Origin: Scleroderma bovista
Lineage: Eukaryota > Basidiomycota > Agaricomycetes > Boletales > Sclerodermataceae
Assembly (NCBI GenBank): GCA_037178675.1
Contig: JAYMGJ010000044.1
Coordinates: forward strand, 57,975 to 121,974
Length of the DNA stretch: 64,000 nucleotides
Direction: 5' to 3'
Below the pieces are notes generated by a model, which was not told the origin of the DNA, made no database searches, and worked only from the letters and a program-made list of their open reading frames with translations. Shown one piece after another: positions 10,640 through 21,649 of the stretch. The position numbers were made by a program, and so were the translations under genes. Every line of letters starts with the position of its first letter. Position 1 is the stretch's first letter.

Positions 10640-12875
10640 ATGGAAGCACTCACACTCAACTGTTGGGTCCGTGATCGGGATGCTACAGAGATCTTCGAGA
10701 TCAACATTTCAAGATCAATGACTGTCGGAGCCCTGAAAAAAGCCATTAAGAACGAGCAGTCAGCAACTTTTCGCGACGTGAACGCGAGCTGCCTTTCTCT
10801 TTACAAGCCCAGTGAACCCGTGGCCAAACCCTACGAAGAAAATCTCAGCAATATCGTTCTCTCTGAGCTGGGGGGACCCTTGCAACCATTGGATAAACTA
10901 TCGGATCTGTTCACAGCAGCACAACCCGAAACGCATATCCACATCATTGTCGGTATGTACATGGCCGTCACAATCCTAGCTTGCTCTTATCATTGATTAC
11001 TGGTTATTCAGATACACCATACCCGACAATCTTTTACTGGTTTCGAGGTGGAGAGACTGAGCAAGAAAGTGCATTGGAAATTCAATCAAAGGAAACAATC
11101 TGGAAAGTCAAAGAGCAGCTCACAAAGCGTCACGCTAAGCTTCGTGATGTACCCGATGCTTGCATAAGACTGTACAGGATTTTGGAGGATAACATCGAGG
11201 AGTATCTCGACAAGATGAATGAGGGCAAGTGCCTCAACGGCAGACAAAAAATATCCGATTGTTTTGCGGATGTCCCTGTTCTCCAAACGTATTGTGTCGT
11301 TATCGAAATTGTTCAAACCGACTGTAAGTGATCGTCTGACCTCATTGAGTCATACTGAATCCCGGACCGCAGCGATAGTGAAATCAAGACTTCCTCCGCC
11401 GACTTCCGGCCAAGTGATCGCAGGAGAGGATCTGACCGACGAAGGGGATCCGATTAAAGTGGCGCGGAACGAGTTCCTCAAAGGTTGTCCCTCAAAGGCT
11501 CCTTCTGATTCATCGCATCCTTCGTCATTCCGTGGGTCGCAACGAAATCCGACGACGCAGATACGCTGTGGCCGTCCTCGCGATCCCGAAGAGACTATTC
11601 CGGCGACGCTTTTACATCCAGCGTTTGGGCAGTTCCTGGACGACTGCAAGACTCACTCGATAACAGAAGAAGATAATGTTTTCATCGGAAAGTTTGCAAA
11701 TGCCATGTCGGAGGTGTATGATAACGAAAAAGAGCGAGTGGACAAGGTCAACGCGGTGCTTGCAAGCTACGAAATTGGACTTCGCGTTACTGAGAAGAAA
11801 GGAACCCAGGATTACCAGGTGGACGGTGACTTGTCCGTCGGCGAATATCGCTACGTGATTGCAGAGTTCAAAAACGAGGCAGCAGCCTCTGTCTCAGAGC
11901 CATACATGCAAGCTGCGGCGTACTACCTTGAGCGGACGAGAACGCAAGTGCTTGAAAGCACGGGGTCTCCCCTGCCATGTTTTCTCTTGGTTCTTTTCGG
12001 TTAGTTTTCCAATTTCTTTACGATTCACTGACAAGCAGACCGCTCTCTCTCCAGGACCATACATTGTCTTTGCTGGTGCTGTGTGGAACCTGCGTCCTGC
12101 AGTTCAAATTCTTTCGACACCGCTGGCCTTCAATTATCATTCTACTGATACCGACAATCAGATCGCCGCAGCACGCCACATGTCTGCTTTCCGGAAAGCT
12201 GTCCGGTCGCTGAAGCAATATTACGAAGTCTTGGCTGTCAATGGACTTTCCAACATGCTGTCTCACCCGTCGCTTTTCCCATATCCCACAAGTTACGTGT
12301 CTCTCGCCGATGGCAGCAAGAAAACATTCTGTTATAGAGAACGGGTCAAGGACGATCACAAGCTTCTTTTCTTCGGAACGCTGGTTGAAGACTCGGGCAC
12401 TGAAGTTCCCATCTGCATCAAATTTGTCCGACGATATTCACGGGAGGCTCATTGGCGCTGTGCACAGTTAGGTTTCGCACCCGCGTTGCGGGGGTTTGAA
12501 CAGACCGCGGGTGGTTGGTTCATGGTGGTCATGGATGAGCTCGTTGGCTACAAACCATTGAATGACTTGACGGACCGCCTCCCCAAGTCAGCCTTTGAGG
12601 AAATCCGCAAGCAGTTGGTCCAATTACATGGCGATGGTTTTGTTCATGGTGATGTCCGCGATGTAAACTTCATGGTGAGAAAGGGAGCTGGGATGATGAT
12701 TCAATTCATGATCATCGACTTTGACTGGGCTGGCAAAATAAAGGTGGTATGTTATCCTCCATATGTGAACAGAAGAGATATAGATAGGCCAGATGGTGCG
12801 AGAGATGGGGAGCCTATTTTGGCAGCTCACGACCATTGGATGCTGGACGATATAGTCAGGAAGAAGGGCAAGTAG
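10640..12875 (+). CDS. Crinkler-type protein: two ubiquitin-like heads, nuclease-like middle, kinase C-terminus (690 aa)
   Basis: Exons 10640-10952, 11012-11323, 11373-11999 and 12055-12875 join in frame (2073 nt). Residues 1-104 (MEALTLNCWVRD..., ending in an LSDLF block) match the Crinkler ubiquitin-like header. Residues 105-208 (TIFYWFRGGETEQ, IWKVKEQLTKRHAKLRDV, ISDCF) look like a second copy of the same fold, one exon each. Residues about 355-375 (DGDLSVGEYRYVIAEFKNE) resemble the D...ExK core of PD-(D/E)XK nucleases. The C-terminal part has kinase motifs: ICIKFV (likely VAIK lysine), catalytic loop HGDVRDVN near 614-621 and DFDWAG near 639. Crinklers in basidiomycetes are thought to combine such modules for nucleic-acid attack or immunity-like conflict. 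It carries no signal peptide. All splice phases are consistent, so it looks intact. Confidence 0.8.
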
Positions 12876-12962
12876 GAATAGATGCCTGGAACACAGAAGC
12901 TATGTAGATGTGAAATGTGCTAATAATCTTACAAGACAATTGTCTTGCACCACTCAGTCGGT

Positions 12963-12967
12963 CATAA
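12963..12967. repeat. Target-site duplication (cataa) left of element 1
   Basis: cataa immediately precedes the TG of the 5' LTR and is repeated at 20327-20331 after the CA of the 3' LTR. Confidence 0.9.
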
Positions 12968-13273
12968 TGTAAGAGTATTGTGAGCGTTGTCTGTTGTCTC
13001 GCGTTTTGATCTGTGTCTTTCCGATGATCTCTGTTGACCCACTGGCTCGTGCACCCTTCCTGGATTGTTAATGGCTTACGCGTCGCCCCGCGATCAAGCC
13101 AACAAGTAATCAGTTTGATTTGTACTTATATCTCGTCTCTGTGTACAGTAGTTTTCCTCGTGCTTCTTTTTGAATCCCACTGTTGTGCTCTGTCACATTT
13201 GGCTCGAATCGAAGTTCCCTCATCTCTCGTGTAACGGCGTCTCTAGATTGGCCATCTTTGACTCGCCGTTTCA
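12968..13273 (+). repeat. 5' LTR of element 1
   Basis: 306 bp, beginning TGTAAGAG and ending GTTTCA. It matches 20021-20326 except for one transition at 13014. Confidence 0.95.
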
Positions 13274-13419
13274 TATTTTTTTTGACAGATCTACAACTCT
13301 ACTCTCTTATCTTGCCGACTCAGCTCATCCTCTCATCTCTCTTCTCATAACTTCTCGTGGCGTTGCAGCCTGATCAACTGTCGACCAACTCGAGTAAGTT
13401 CTTCCTTTCGCCGTTCAGA

Positions 13420-16400
13420 ATGACTCAATCTCGTTATAACCTTCGTCGCACGACCAATGGTGTGCGAGCGACTACTCCCCCAGTGACCCCAGTGACTGAG
13501 AAGTCCAGGACGACGTCACCACTGACGTCGCCGACGCCTGAAGCTCTGAAAAGCAGTGCCTCGGTGTCGTCAAGGGCCGAAAAGCTCCTCTATAGTGAGG
13601 TAGTTAGTGGGCAGGTGAGTCGCGTATCTTCCCCGCCTACTGGGCGGTGCCCCGGCGGCTGTCCGTCGGAGAATCCCGCTGAGGCTGCTAAGCCAGCGGA
13701 GGCCTTGGCGAAAACGCCTGAGGTTAACGCGAGTACCTGTGAAAAGGACTTGCAGACTCACTCGTTGGACATGTGCGCGAGTGGAGAAGGACGTCTGGCA
13801 GATGCCAACAGATACAATATATATTGTGCTACAGAAAACATGACTAGCGCTAGTGATAATGACAGTGGTACTTGGATCACTGTAAAACGGAAGAAAAGCC
13901 GTCGCGACCGAAAGAATAAAACGCCTGCAGCGCGAACTGATGTGAATGAAAAATTTGGTACCAAGACGAACAATAATATGCCTCTCGAGGCTAGTACATC
14001 GAAAGGCAAGGGGCCTGACCCAAAGAATTGGGGAAATGTAAGGTTAACTCGTGAAGAAATGGATCCAGATTCGCAGCGGGTCTTGTTTGACTCGTACAAA
14101 TCTGCGCAAAAGAAGAATAAGAAAAGGCATTCGAATCGAAAGAAAAGACATTCGGCTGTAAAGCACGAACATTCCGATAGAATTTTGAATTTGACTGATT
14201 TGAATCGTGAAAATGATAGCGGTCGGGCGATGCGTCCAATCGAGCAAGTAGAACCAAATAGTTATATTGGATTAGCTTTGAACCGTTTGAAAGGAGGAAA
14301 TGAACTTACCAATGATGGGGGTAACGACTCCTCCGAAGGTGATAAACAACTTGAATGTTCGGATTCAGATGGATATGAGTCGTCTGATGAAACAGAGACT
14401 TCCAATGGATCGACAGTGACTGATTCTTCAAGTGATTCTTCGTCAACAGACTCGGATGAGTCATCCACTTCATCTTCGAGTACTTTGAGTTCTTCTTGTA
14501 AACGAAGGAGTCGAAAGCACTCTGGAAAGGGCGCAAAATCTTCTCGTAAGAAAGATCGGACTAAACGAAAGTCCAAGAAGAAACATCAAAAGAAAATGAC
14601 CTTAAAACCGATTCCACCTACCGAATATGATGGTGTGGTGGACCCGCAGAAATTCCACAGGTTCATCACGGAAGGGACTATGTACGTTCGTGATGGTTGC
14701 GTTCCCGCGAAGAAGCGTGTGTTTATTTTGTCCCATTACTTGACAGGACGAGCACATGAGTTTTATACGCGTGAAGTTGCTGGAGACCCTTACCAGTGGC
14801 GTCTCCCGAAGTTCTTCAAAGAGCTGTTTAATTACTGTTTTCCTATTGATTTCCGCACAAAACAGCGACGAAAGCTTTTGAAATGTTACCAGAATGATCG
14901 AGGTGTCCGAGACTTTCTGTATGACTTGAATGAGCTCTGGAATACGATTGGAGAAACAGAAGAACGTACCAAGGTTAACAAATTTTGGTTTGGTCTTCGA
15001 AAGACGATCCAACAAGACTTGTGGTTGGAAAAACTTAATCCTGAAGTGTCAAGACTGAAAGAAGTCGTGTCTGCAGCTGAAATTATCGAGATCCCTCGTG
15101 TAGTTCCCCCGAAGCATCATATTTCAGCATTACAACGAAATGCGGCGATTACTAAGGATTTCACTCGATTAATCCCTAAGCCTATTATTGTTGTAGTACA
15201 TATTGAGGGGCAACCAGCCCGAGCTTTGATTGATACTGGTTCACTCGCAGACTTTATGTCTTTAAATTTAGCAGAACAGCTAAAAGTCCCAAAGAAGCAA
15301 CTTAAGAAACCCCTAACAATTCAGTTAGCGGTACAGGGTTCACGATCAAAGGTAAACTATGGCGTGAATGCTCAGATTCAATATCAAGGCACTGATTACA
15401 AACGGTACTTTGATGTAATTAATTTACAACACTATGATTTGATCCTAGGAACTCCCTTTTTGTTCCAGCACAAAATTATGATTGGTTTTAACTCTCCTCG
15501 AGTAGTATTAGGAAGTATAGATCCTCTACCTATTGAAGGAACTCAGGTATCTACTTTGGAATCTCGAGCAACTGAGATTTATAGTGAACAAATTGATAAG
15601 GCTCGAGAATACTTACTAAAAATGGCTAAACCATTATGTACTCCAGCAGGGGCAACAAAATTGCCACCACTGCGTGAGATCAATCATACTATTCCTTTAG
15701 TGGATGAAAATAAAGTTTATACTTGGCGTCCTTCTCGATGCCCTGAGGCATTGAGACCAGCGTGGATTGAGAAGAAAAATGTATATCTACGCTCGGGACG
15801 ATGGAAAATGACTACTGCAAGAAATACATGTCCTATGTTATTAATTCCAAAAGTCGGAAGTCCAACTCGCCTTCGAGTAGTAGTTGATTTGCGAGAACGA
15901 AATCAAAACACTAAGAAATTATCTTCCCCAATGCCTGACATTGAGGGAATTCTACGAAGAGTAGCTAAAAGGCCTTACAGATCAATTATTGATGGGCAAG
16001 ATGCCTATGAACAGATCCGAATAGTTCCGGAACATGTGCCACGAACGGCAGTAACTACTCCAGACGGAAATATGGTAAGCGAGGTAATACAACAAGGTGA
16101 CTGTAATGCACCTGCTACTTATCAGGCAGTGATGAATCACATCTTTGGTGAATATATTGGTGTCTTTCTCGATGTATATCTGGATGATATTATTATTTAC
16201 TCTGATACATTGGAGGACCATATAAAACACGTGGGTATCATACTTTCTATCCTACGAAAGCACCAATTTTATCTGAGTGAGAAAAAGATAAAGTTTCTGT
16301 GCGAAAAGCTGAAAATCCTGGGACGAATTGTAAGTAATAAAGGAATCCAGATGGATCCTGAAAAAGTGGACCGTATTTTACACTGGAAACCTCCGACAAA

Positions 16401-19041
16401 CCGTACTTTATGTCGTGGATTTATTGGTACAGTTGGGTACCTTGCAGACGACATTTATAAAATTCATATTCCTTTAGGAATTTTGTCTGAAGCTTGTGCG
16501 GAGACAAGACCCTTTAAATGGGACTTTACCGAGCAGCGTGCCTTTGCTACAATCAAGCAATATGTTGCGACATGTGCGCCGCACTCGCGAGTACCACTGG
16601 ACTATAATCCCAATCACGATCCCATTTGGATGATGACCGACGCCTGTATAAATGGCGTCGGTGGTGTAATAGCTCAAGGCCCCGACTGGAAGGGTGCCAA
16701 AATAGCTGCATTTTATTCTGCAAAGCTTTCTTCAACACAACGAAATTACCCAGTTCATGAACAAGAATTACTTGCTGGCGTTGAAACGATGCTTAGGCAT
16801 CGTGACATCCTACAGGGTGTACATTTTATTTGGGTAACAGATCATGAAAGCCTAAAGTACTTACTTACCCAGAAGTCCTTGTCTGGACGACAAGCACGAT
16901 GGCTTGAAAAACTCTCTGAATTTGACTTCGAGATTCGACACATTCCAGGTACTGACAATTTATTACCTGATGCTTTGTCACGAATATATGAATTTGACTC
17001 ACCTGGAACCGTGCGTGCATTGTCTGAATATGTGCAGCACGATCCCACTGTCAACCCAATTGGCACATCGTTATGTGAGCTTTTAACAGCGCCCTTACTT
17101 GTAGGGCCTGAGGCACTGGCTTGTACGCCAGATATACCTTACCCTACAATGGAGGATGACTGGGAGCTCATCCAACATGAAGAAATATTACCTCCTCCGA
17201 AAACACGTTCTAAACGACCCCCTCCCCCTCCTGCGGAAACAGGCCGACCTGAAACTGGTTCAGAATTCGCACGCCGCATGCGCGATCATTTTGTTCTCCT
17301 TGGACCAGGACAACGAAAGAAGGGGGGGAAGGGAGCCCCAAAACCTGAAACTTTAGAAACTGTGTGTGAATCTGTAAAAGAAAGCACTTGTCAGACGAAT
17401 AAAGACAAACCTTTGCCAAGCTTGCCTGAAGATGTTGTACGAACAATTCCTGTTACCTATCCACATGACGAAGGATTGTTATTTGAATCGAAAGGACGTT
17501 ACATTGAAGATCCGATGTTTCAAAGAATATTGGACTCACCTCGAGCTTATAAGAACTTTATTGTTTCTGAAGACGGAATGATACGACTTAGGTTGTACAA
17601 CCGCATCGTAATCTGCGTGCCAAATATTAAAGTTGGCAACCGACGGCTGCAAGAGATGATTGTTGATCAAGCGCATTCAATGTTAGCACATTTAGGTGCT
17701 TACAAAACATTGTCGTACTTACGAGAATTTGTCTGGTGGAGATTTATGGCGAAGGATGTTGAAGCATTCTGTGCGTCCTGTAAAACATGTCAGCAAAGTA
17801 AGCCTTCGACGCAGAAGCCTTACGGACTTCTCAATCCACTGTCCATACCTGCTAATCCATGGGAAGCTGTAGGAATTGACTTCGTTGGGCCATTACCTAG
17901 CACAAAGGATCGGAACAGTGAATACGATTCTATTACAGTAATAATTGATCTACTTACTGCTATGGTTCACTTGGTTCCGAGCCGCGATGACTACACCGCT
18001 AAGGATGTAGCTGAATTAATGTTCGTTGAGGTGTATCGACACCACGGACTTCCAAGAGCAATTATTAGTGATCGTGATGTTTTGTTTACGAGTACCTTTT
18101 GGACTCACTTGAACCAATTAATTGGTGTAAAAATGAAGATGTCAAGTGCGTATCACCCGGAGACTGATGGGTCTACCGAGCGCGCGAACCGAACGGTTGG
18201 GCAAATGCTCCGTTCGTGCATTGGCCCTACTCAACACGATTGGGTGTTAAAATTACCTGCGATCGAGTTTGCGATCAATTCAGCACACTCGGAATCAACT
18301 GGTTACGCACCATTTTTCCTGAATACCGGACGGATGCCACGATCCATGATCTGGAATGCACCTGAAGGAAACGAGTATCCAAGTGTTAGAGTTTATGCTC
18401 AAAAGATGAAAAATGCACTTATGGCTGCTCATGATGCATTGTTGACTGCACGGGTAAAACAGACTGAGCAAGCAAACAAGAAAAGAAGGATGTGCCCCTT
18501 CGTCAAGGGGGATTTGGTCTATGTGTCGACGAAGAACGTACGACTTGAGCGTGGGACTTCTAGGAAACTGTTTCCGAAGTTCATCGGTCCTTATTTGATT
18601 ACCGAAGATTTTGGTAATAGTTCCTACCGTGTGAACTTACCAGACTCACTCAAGCAGCGTGGTGTACACAATGTATTCCATGCTTCTCTACTACGAATTC
18701 ACATCCCAAACGATGACCGCCTTTTCCCTGGTCGTCGAAACGAACAAATCCCAGAATTGGGAGGTTCCAATGGTGAGTGGATGATTAATCGCATCCTTAC
18801 TCATCGAGGGAGCAATACAGATCTTGAATTCAAAGTCGAATGGTCTTCAGGCGACCAGACTTGGGTTCCACACCTCGATCTCGAGGGATCAACGGCATTA
18901 GGCGAGTATTTAAAATTTCTGGGCGTGAAAGATGTTTCAGATTTACAAGCGCCCCGAGAGGATCTACAGAATCGACAGTCAGGCAAGGAAACGATGGAAC
19001 GCCCGGGGGTACCAGTTGCGTCAGCAAACACTTTTATATAG
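13420..19041 (+). CDS. Gag-Pol polyprotein of element 1 (single frame, about 1873 aa)
   Basis: The first ATG of the frame is at 13420 (MTQSRYNLRRTTN); a GTG at 13357 would only add untypical residues. Residues about 300-390 are a Ser/Asp-rich acidic tract followed by a Lys/Arg-rich tract. The capsid-like gag then follows (YDGVVDPQKFHRFI). No CCHC zinc knuckle is visible. Protease: LIDTGSLAD near residue 604. Reverse transcriptase: LRVVVDLRERN to YLDDIIIYS near 920. RNase H: TDACINGVGGVI near 1073. Integrase: a zinc-binding H-H-C-C region (HSMLAHLG ... CASCKTC) near 1420, then GIDFVGPLP, SDRD and STER as the D,D,E triad. The C-terminus has a chromodomain-like segment (FKVEWSSGDQTWVPH). The frame has no breaks, so the element could be autonomous. 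Confidence 0.93.
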   Translation: MTQSRYNLRRTTNGVRATTPPVTPVTEKSRTTSPLTSPTPEALKSSASVSSRAEKLLYSEVVSGQVSRVSSPPTGRCPGGCPSENPAEAAKPAEALAKTPEVNASTCEKDLQTHSLDMCASGEGRLADANRYNIYCATENMTSASDNDSGTWITVKRKKSRRDRKNKTPAARTDVNEKFGTKTNNNMPLEASTSKGKGPDPKNWGNVRLTREEMDPDSQRVLFDSYKSAQKKNKKRHSNRKKRHSAVKHEHSDRILNLTDLNRENDSGRAMRPIEQVEPNSYIGLALNRLKGGNELTNDGGNDSSEGDKQLECSDSDGYESSDETETSNGSTVTDSSSDSSSTDSDESSTSSSSTLSSSCKRRSRKHSGKGAKSSRKKDRTKRKSKKKHQKKMTLKPIPPTEYDGVVDPQKFHRFITEGTMYVRDGCVPAKKRVFILSHYLTGRAHEFYTREVAGDPYQWRLPKFFKELFNYCFPIDFRTKQRRKLLKCYQNDRGVRDFLYDLNELWNTIGETEERTKVNKFWFGLRKTIQQDLWLEKLNPEVSRLKEVVSAAEIIEIPRVVPPKHHISALQRNAAITKDFTRLIPKPIIVVVHIEGQPARALIDTGSLADFMSLNLAEQLKVPKKQLKKPLTIQLAVQGSRSKVNYGVNAQIQYQGTDYKRYFDVINLQHYDLILGTPFLFQHKIMIGFNSPRVVLGSIDPLPIEGTQVSTLESRATEIYSEQIDKAREYLLKMAKPLCTPAGATKLPPLREINHTIPLVDENKVYTWRPSRCPEALRPAWIEKKNVYLRSGRWKMTTARNTCPMLLIPKVGSPTRLRVVVDLRERNQNTKKLSSPMPDIEGILRRVAKRPYRSIIDGQDAYEQIRIVPEHVPRTAVTTPDGNMVSEVIQQGDCNAPATYQAVMNHIFGEYIGVFLDVYLDDIIIYSDTLEDHIKHVGIILSILRKHQFYLSEKKIKFLCEKLKILGRIVSNKGIQMDPEKVDRILHWKPPTNRTLCRGFIGTVGYLADDIYKIHIPLGILSEACAETRPFKWDFTEQRAFATIKQYVATCAPHSRVPLDYNPNHDPIWMMTDACINGVGGVIAQGPDWKGAKIAAFYSAKLSSTQRNYPVHEQELLAGVETMLRHRDILQGVHFIWVTDHESLKYLLTQKSLSGRQARWLEKLSEFDFEIRHIPGTDNLLPDALSRIYEFDSPGTVRALSEYVQHDPTVNPIGTSLCELLTAPLLVGPEALACTPDIPYPTMEDDWELIQHEEILPPPKTRSKRPPPPPAETGRPETGSEFARRMRDHFVLLGPGQRKKGGKGAPKPETLETVCESVKESTCQTNKDKPLPSLPEDVVRTIPVTYPHDEGLLFESKGRYIEDPMFQRILDSPRAYKNFIVSEDGMIRLRLYNRIVICVPNIKVGNRRLQEMIVDQAHSMLAHLGAYKTLSYLREFVWWRFMAKDVEAFCASCKTCQQSKPSTQKPYGLLNPLSIPANPWEAVGIDFVGPLPSTKDRNSEYDSITVIIDLLTAMVHLVPSRDDYTAKDVAELMFVEVYRHHGLPRAIISDRDVLFTSTFWTHLNQLIGVKMKMSSAYHPETDGSTERANRTVGQMLRSCIGPTQHDWVLKLPAIEFAINSAHSESTGYAPFFLNTGRMPRSMIWNAPEGNEYPSVRVYAQKMKNALMAAHDALLTARVKQTEQANKKRRMCPFVKGDLVYVSTKNVRLERGTSRKLFPKFIGPYLITEDFGNSSYRVNLPDSLKQRGVHNVFHASLLRIHIPNDDRLFPGRRNEQIPELGGSNGEWMINRILTHRGSNTDLEFKVEWSSGDQTWVPHLDLEGSTALGEYLKFLGVKDVSDLQAPREDLQNRQSGKETMERPGVPVASANTFI

Positions 19042-19164
19042 TGCCCCTGCCCTTCTTGTCATTTTCTTTCTTCCCTCAATCCCTCAACACGTCGCAAATC
19101 CAACTGTCGCACTCGCCCGTCCTCGCCTATCAATCTCTCTTCGTCTAATATCTCATTATTCGCC
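19042..19164 (+). promoter_or_regulatory. CT-rich leader between gag-pol and the extra ORF
   Basis: The 123 bp between the two ORFs is strongly pyrimidine-rich (cccttcttgtcattttcttt and similar runs) with a good start context, ttcgccATG. It resembles the CT-rich leader before the gag ATG (13280-13355). This suggests that the second ORF has its own transcript start or a spliced/subgenomic mRNA. That is inference; no TATA box is obvious. Confidence 0.35.
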
Positions 19165-19989
19165 ATGAACCCACTTCCGGACCCTTGTATTCGCCCTTCC
19201 GGGCCATTATGGTTCATTGTCCACGTATCACGTCTGAATGGCGTCGAAATCTACGGTATGCACTGGGAACAGGTCCGGTCTTTCTTCGAATACGACGATT
19301 CTCTTCGTCGGCACCTTCATACTCTCATGCCCCATGGTTACTTGGAGTTCCGCCGTGCTTATGAATTAGACCACCCGAACTCCACCGCACGGTTTGCAGA
19401 CCCAGGTGTCCCCGCACTTAATGAAATCACGACGCCCCCAGATGCCAGAGAATATTTGGGCACTCGTCGCCCTGTCTCGGAGGAACAACCAACCGGTTTT
19501 GGCGGTCCGGGAGAAGGACGACTTACGGAGAATCAACAAGCCATACTAACCGGTTTGTTATGGGAGTCGGGTGCTCGTGTCACCAGGCAACACGCGTCCA
19601 TGACCAGAGGGTTCGAGACTCGAAGGGCGAAACGCGCCGCTCGTAATCTGGCGCGAGGACCCGTCACTGACAGGACCCACCGTCTTCCAACCCTCTTCGA
19701 AACTCAAACCCCTGCTAGAGGGACGTTAACAGGACCCAGTCAATCTTCCTCCACCCCTACTCCAGTAGTGGGTCCCAGTCGCGCTCCTTTTCTATCCGCC
19801 TTACCCCCTATGATCCCCCAATCCTCCGTCCTCGATCAGCCCATTCTAACCGACGAAGATCTCGAGATGTTGAATGAACCAATGAGTGCGAGTGCCGAAG
19901 AAGATGCGGAAGGAGAAGTTGATACGGAAACGGAGCCGTCAGTTGAAGCGGATAAAGGAAAGGATACGGAAAAAGAGCCGAAGAAGTGA
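19165..19989 (+). CDS. Extra ORF of element 1, 274 aa, unknown function
   Basis: A clean ORF lies between pol and the polypurine tract, in the place where errantiviruses carry env. The N-terminal third looks folded (WFIVHVSRLNGVEIYGMHWE, VRSFFEYDDSLRRHLHTLMP, YLEFRRAYELDHPNSTARF). The middle is basic (GFETRRAKRAARNLARGP), and the C-terminus is Pro/Ser-rich and ends in an acidic Glu/Asp/Lys tail. There is no signal peptide and no transmembrane helix, so it is not an envelope protein. With LTRs only 1/306 different, an open 825-nt frame is expected either way. The coding-like leader and start context still favour a real gene. I recognise no family. Confidence 0.7.
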   Translation: MNPLPDPCIRPSGPLWFIVHVSRLNGVEIYGMHWEQVRSFFEYDDSLRRHLHTLMPHGYLEFRRAYELDHPNSTARFADPGVPALNEITTPPDAREYLGTRRPVSEEQPTGFGGPGEGRLTENQQAILTGLLWESGARVTRQHASMTRGFETRRAKRAARNLARGPVTDRTHRLPTLFETQTPARGTLTGPSQSSSTPTPVVGPSRAPFLSALPPMIPQSSVLDQPILTDEDLEMLNEPMSASAEEDAEGEVDTETEPSVEADKGKDTEKEPKK

Positions 19990-20009
19990 AAGTTATGACG
20001 ACGAACTTT

Positions 20010-20020
20010 GAAGGGGGGAA
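20010..20020 (+). other. Polypurine tract of element 1
   Basis: gaaggggggaa directly abuts the 3' LTR at 20021, as expected for the plus-strand primer of an LTR element. Confidence 0.8.
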
Positions 20021-20326
20021 TGTAAGAGTATTGTGAGCGTTGTCTGTTGTCTCGCGTTTTGATCTGCGTCTTTCCGATGATCTCTGTTGACCCACTGGCT
20101 CGTGCACCCTTCCTGGATTGTTAATGGCTTACGCGTCGCCCCGCGATCAAGCCAACAAGTAATCAGTTTGATTTGTACTTATATCTCGTCTCTGTGTACA
20201 GTAGTTTTCCTCGTGCTTCTTTTTGAATCCCACTGTTGTGCTCTGTCACATTTGGCTCGAATCGAAGTTCCCTCATCTCTCGTGTAACGGCGTCTCTAGA
20301 TTGGCCATCTTTGACTCGCCGTTTCA
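20021..20326 (+). repeat. 3' LTR of element 1
   Basis: 306 bp, identical to 12968-13273 except C at 20067. It is followed by the TSD cataa. Confidence 0.95.
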
Positions 20327-20331
20327 CATAA
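20327..20331. repeat. Target-site duplication (cataa) right of element 1
   Basis: Second copy of the 5-bp duplication that flanks element 1. Confidence 0.9.
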
Positions 20332-20569
20332 CCATTTAGGCTTGAATGTGAGCACTGGAACTTTGATCTCCGCCCCGTCTTTGCAGCTTGCACTCTAACC
20401 AAATTGTTATTCTGTCCCCCTTTCTAGATTCTCTTCATCCTAAATCCTACTATGGCTGACGAGTGCACTAATACTATGCCACCTGTAGCTGCTCCTACAC
20501 CCTTGTGCATCGCACCAGACACCGTACTCCGTTCGCGCCATGCTACACTTGACCATGTCTGAGACTGTT

Positions 20570-21204
<635 letters not shown>

Positions 21205-21649
21205 AATGAATTAGCAAGGCGTTCCAACGCTGGGAGGAGATGCCTACGTAGTGGTTGGAGTGTTTGGGTTTAGGGCTCTGTGAAAAACTCCAGGTGAGTT
21301 ATTGACATGTTATTAACCTAGGAAGGTTTGGGAGGGTTATCGCCACGAGTTAAAAGGTAGAACAAGGCCGGCGGCGCCGGAACGCACCTTGTTTACGCGG
21401 ATGCCACCTCCATCAATGAACACCAGTGATGACGTACAAAGGAACCACGAATCTCCGCCTTGGAACTGTTACTATCTTCATTCGTATGTCCTTGCCGGCT
21501 GCCGCTGAATCTGGGTATGTAGGAAAGGTAGAAGCTAAGAAACAATGAGGCCTTTCACATGGTGAGCGTTATAGTTGCACTTACAAATTGTCACGGACTG
21601 TTTTGACACGAGGATGAAGAAACACCACCTGGGCGTCGCACTGTCCCCT
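21205..21649. other. Intergenic, no gene recognised
   Basis: No coding frame, repeat or RNA signature is visible. It separates the ubiquitin relic from the helicase relic and is probably transposon debris. Confidence 0.4.

Larger units (their letters stand above)
12968..20326 (+). mobile_element. Ty3/gypsy LTR retrotransposon (element 1), complete, with an extra ORF
   Basis: Two 306-bp LTRs (TG...CA) flank a 6.7 kb interior and are bounded by a 5-bp target duplication, cataa (12963-12967 and 20327-20331). The LTRs differ at a single base (T at 13014, C at 20067), so insertion was recent. Inside lie one long gag-pol frame, a CT-rich spacer, a second ORF and a polypurine tract. The insertion is 92 bp past the stop of the Crinkler gene. 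No TGG-type tRNA primer site follows the 5' LTR, and I found no self-complementary primer in the LTR. Confidence 0.95.

Noticed and set aside
19165..19989. Envelope gene interpretation of the extra ORF
   Set aside because: No signal peptide, transmembrane helix, cleavage site or cysteine pattern; position alone is not evidence.
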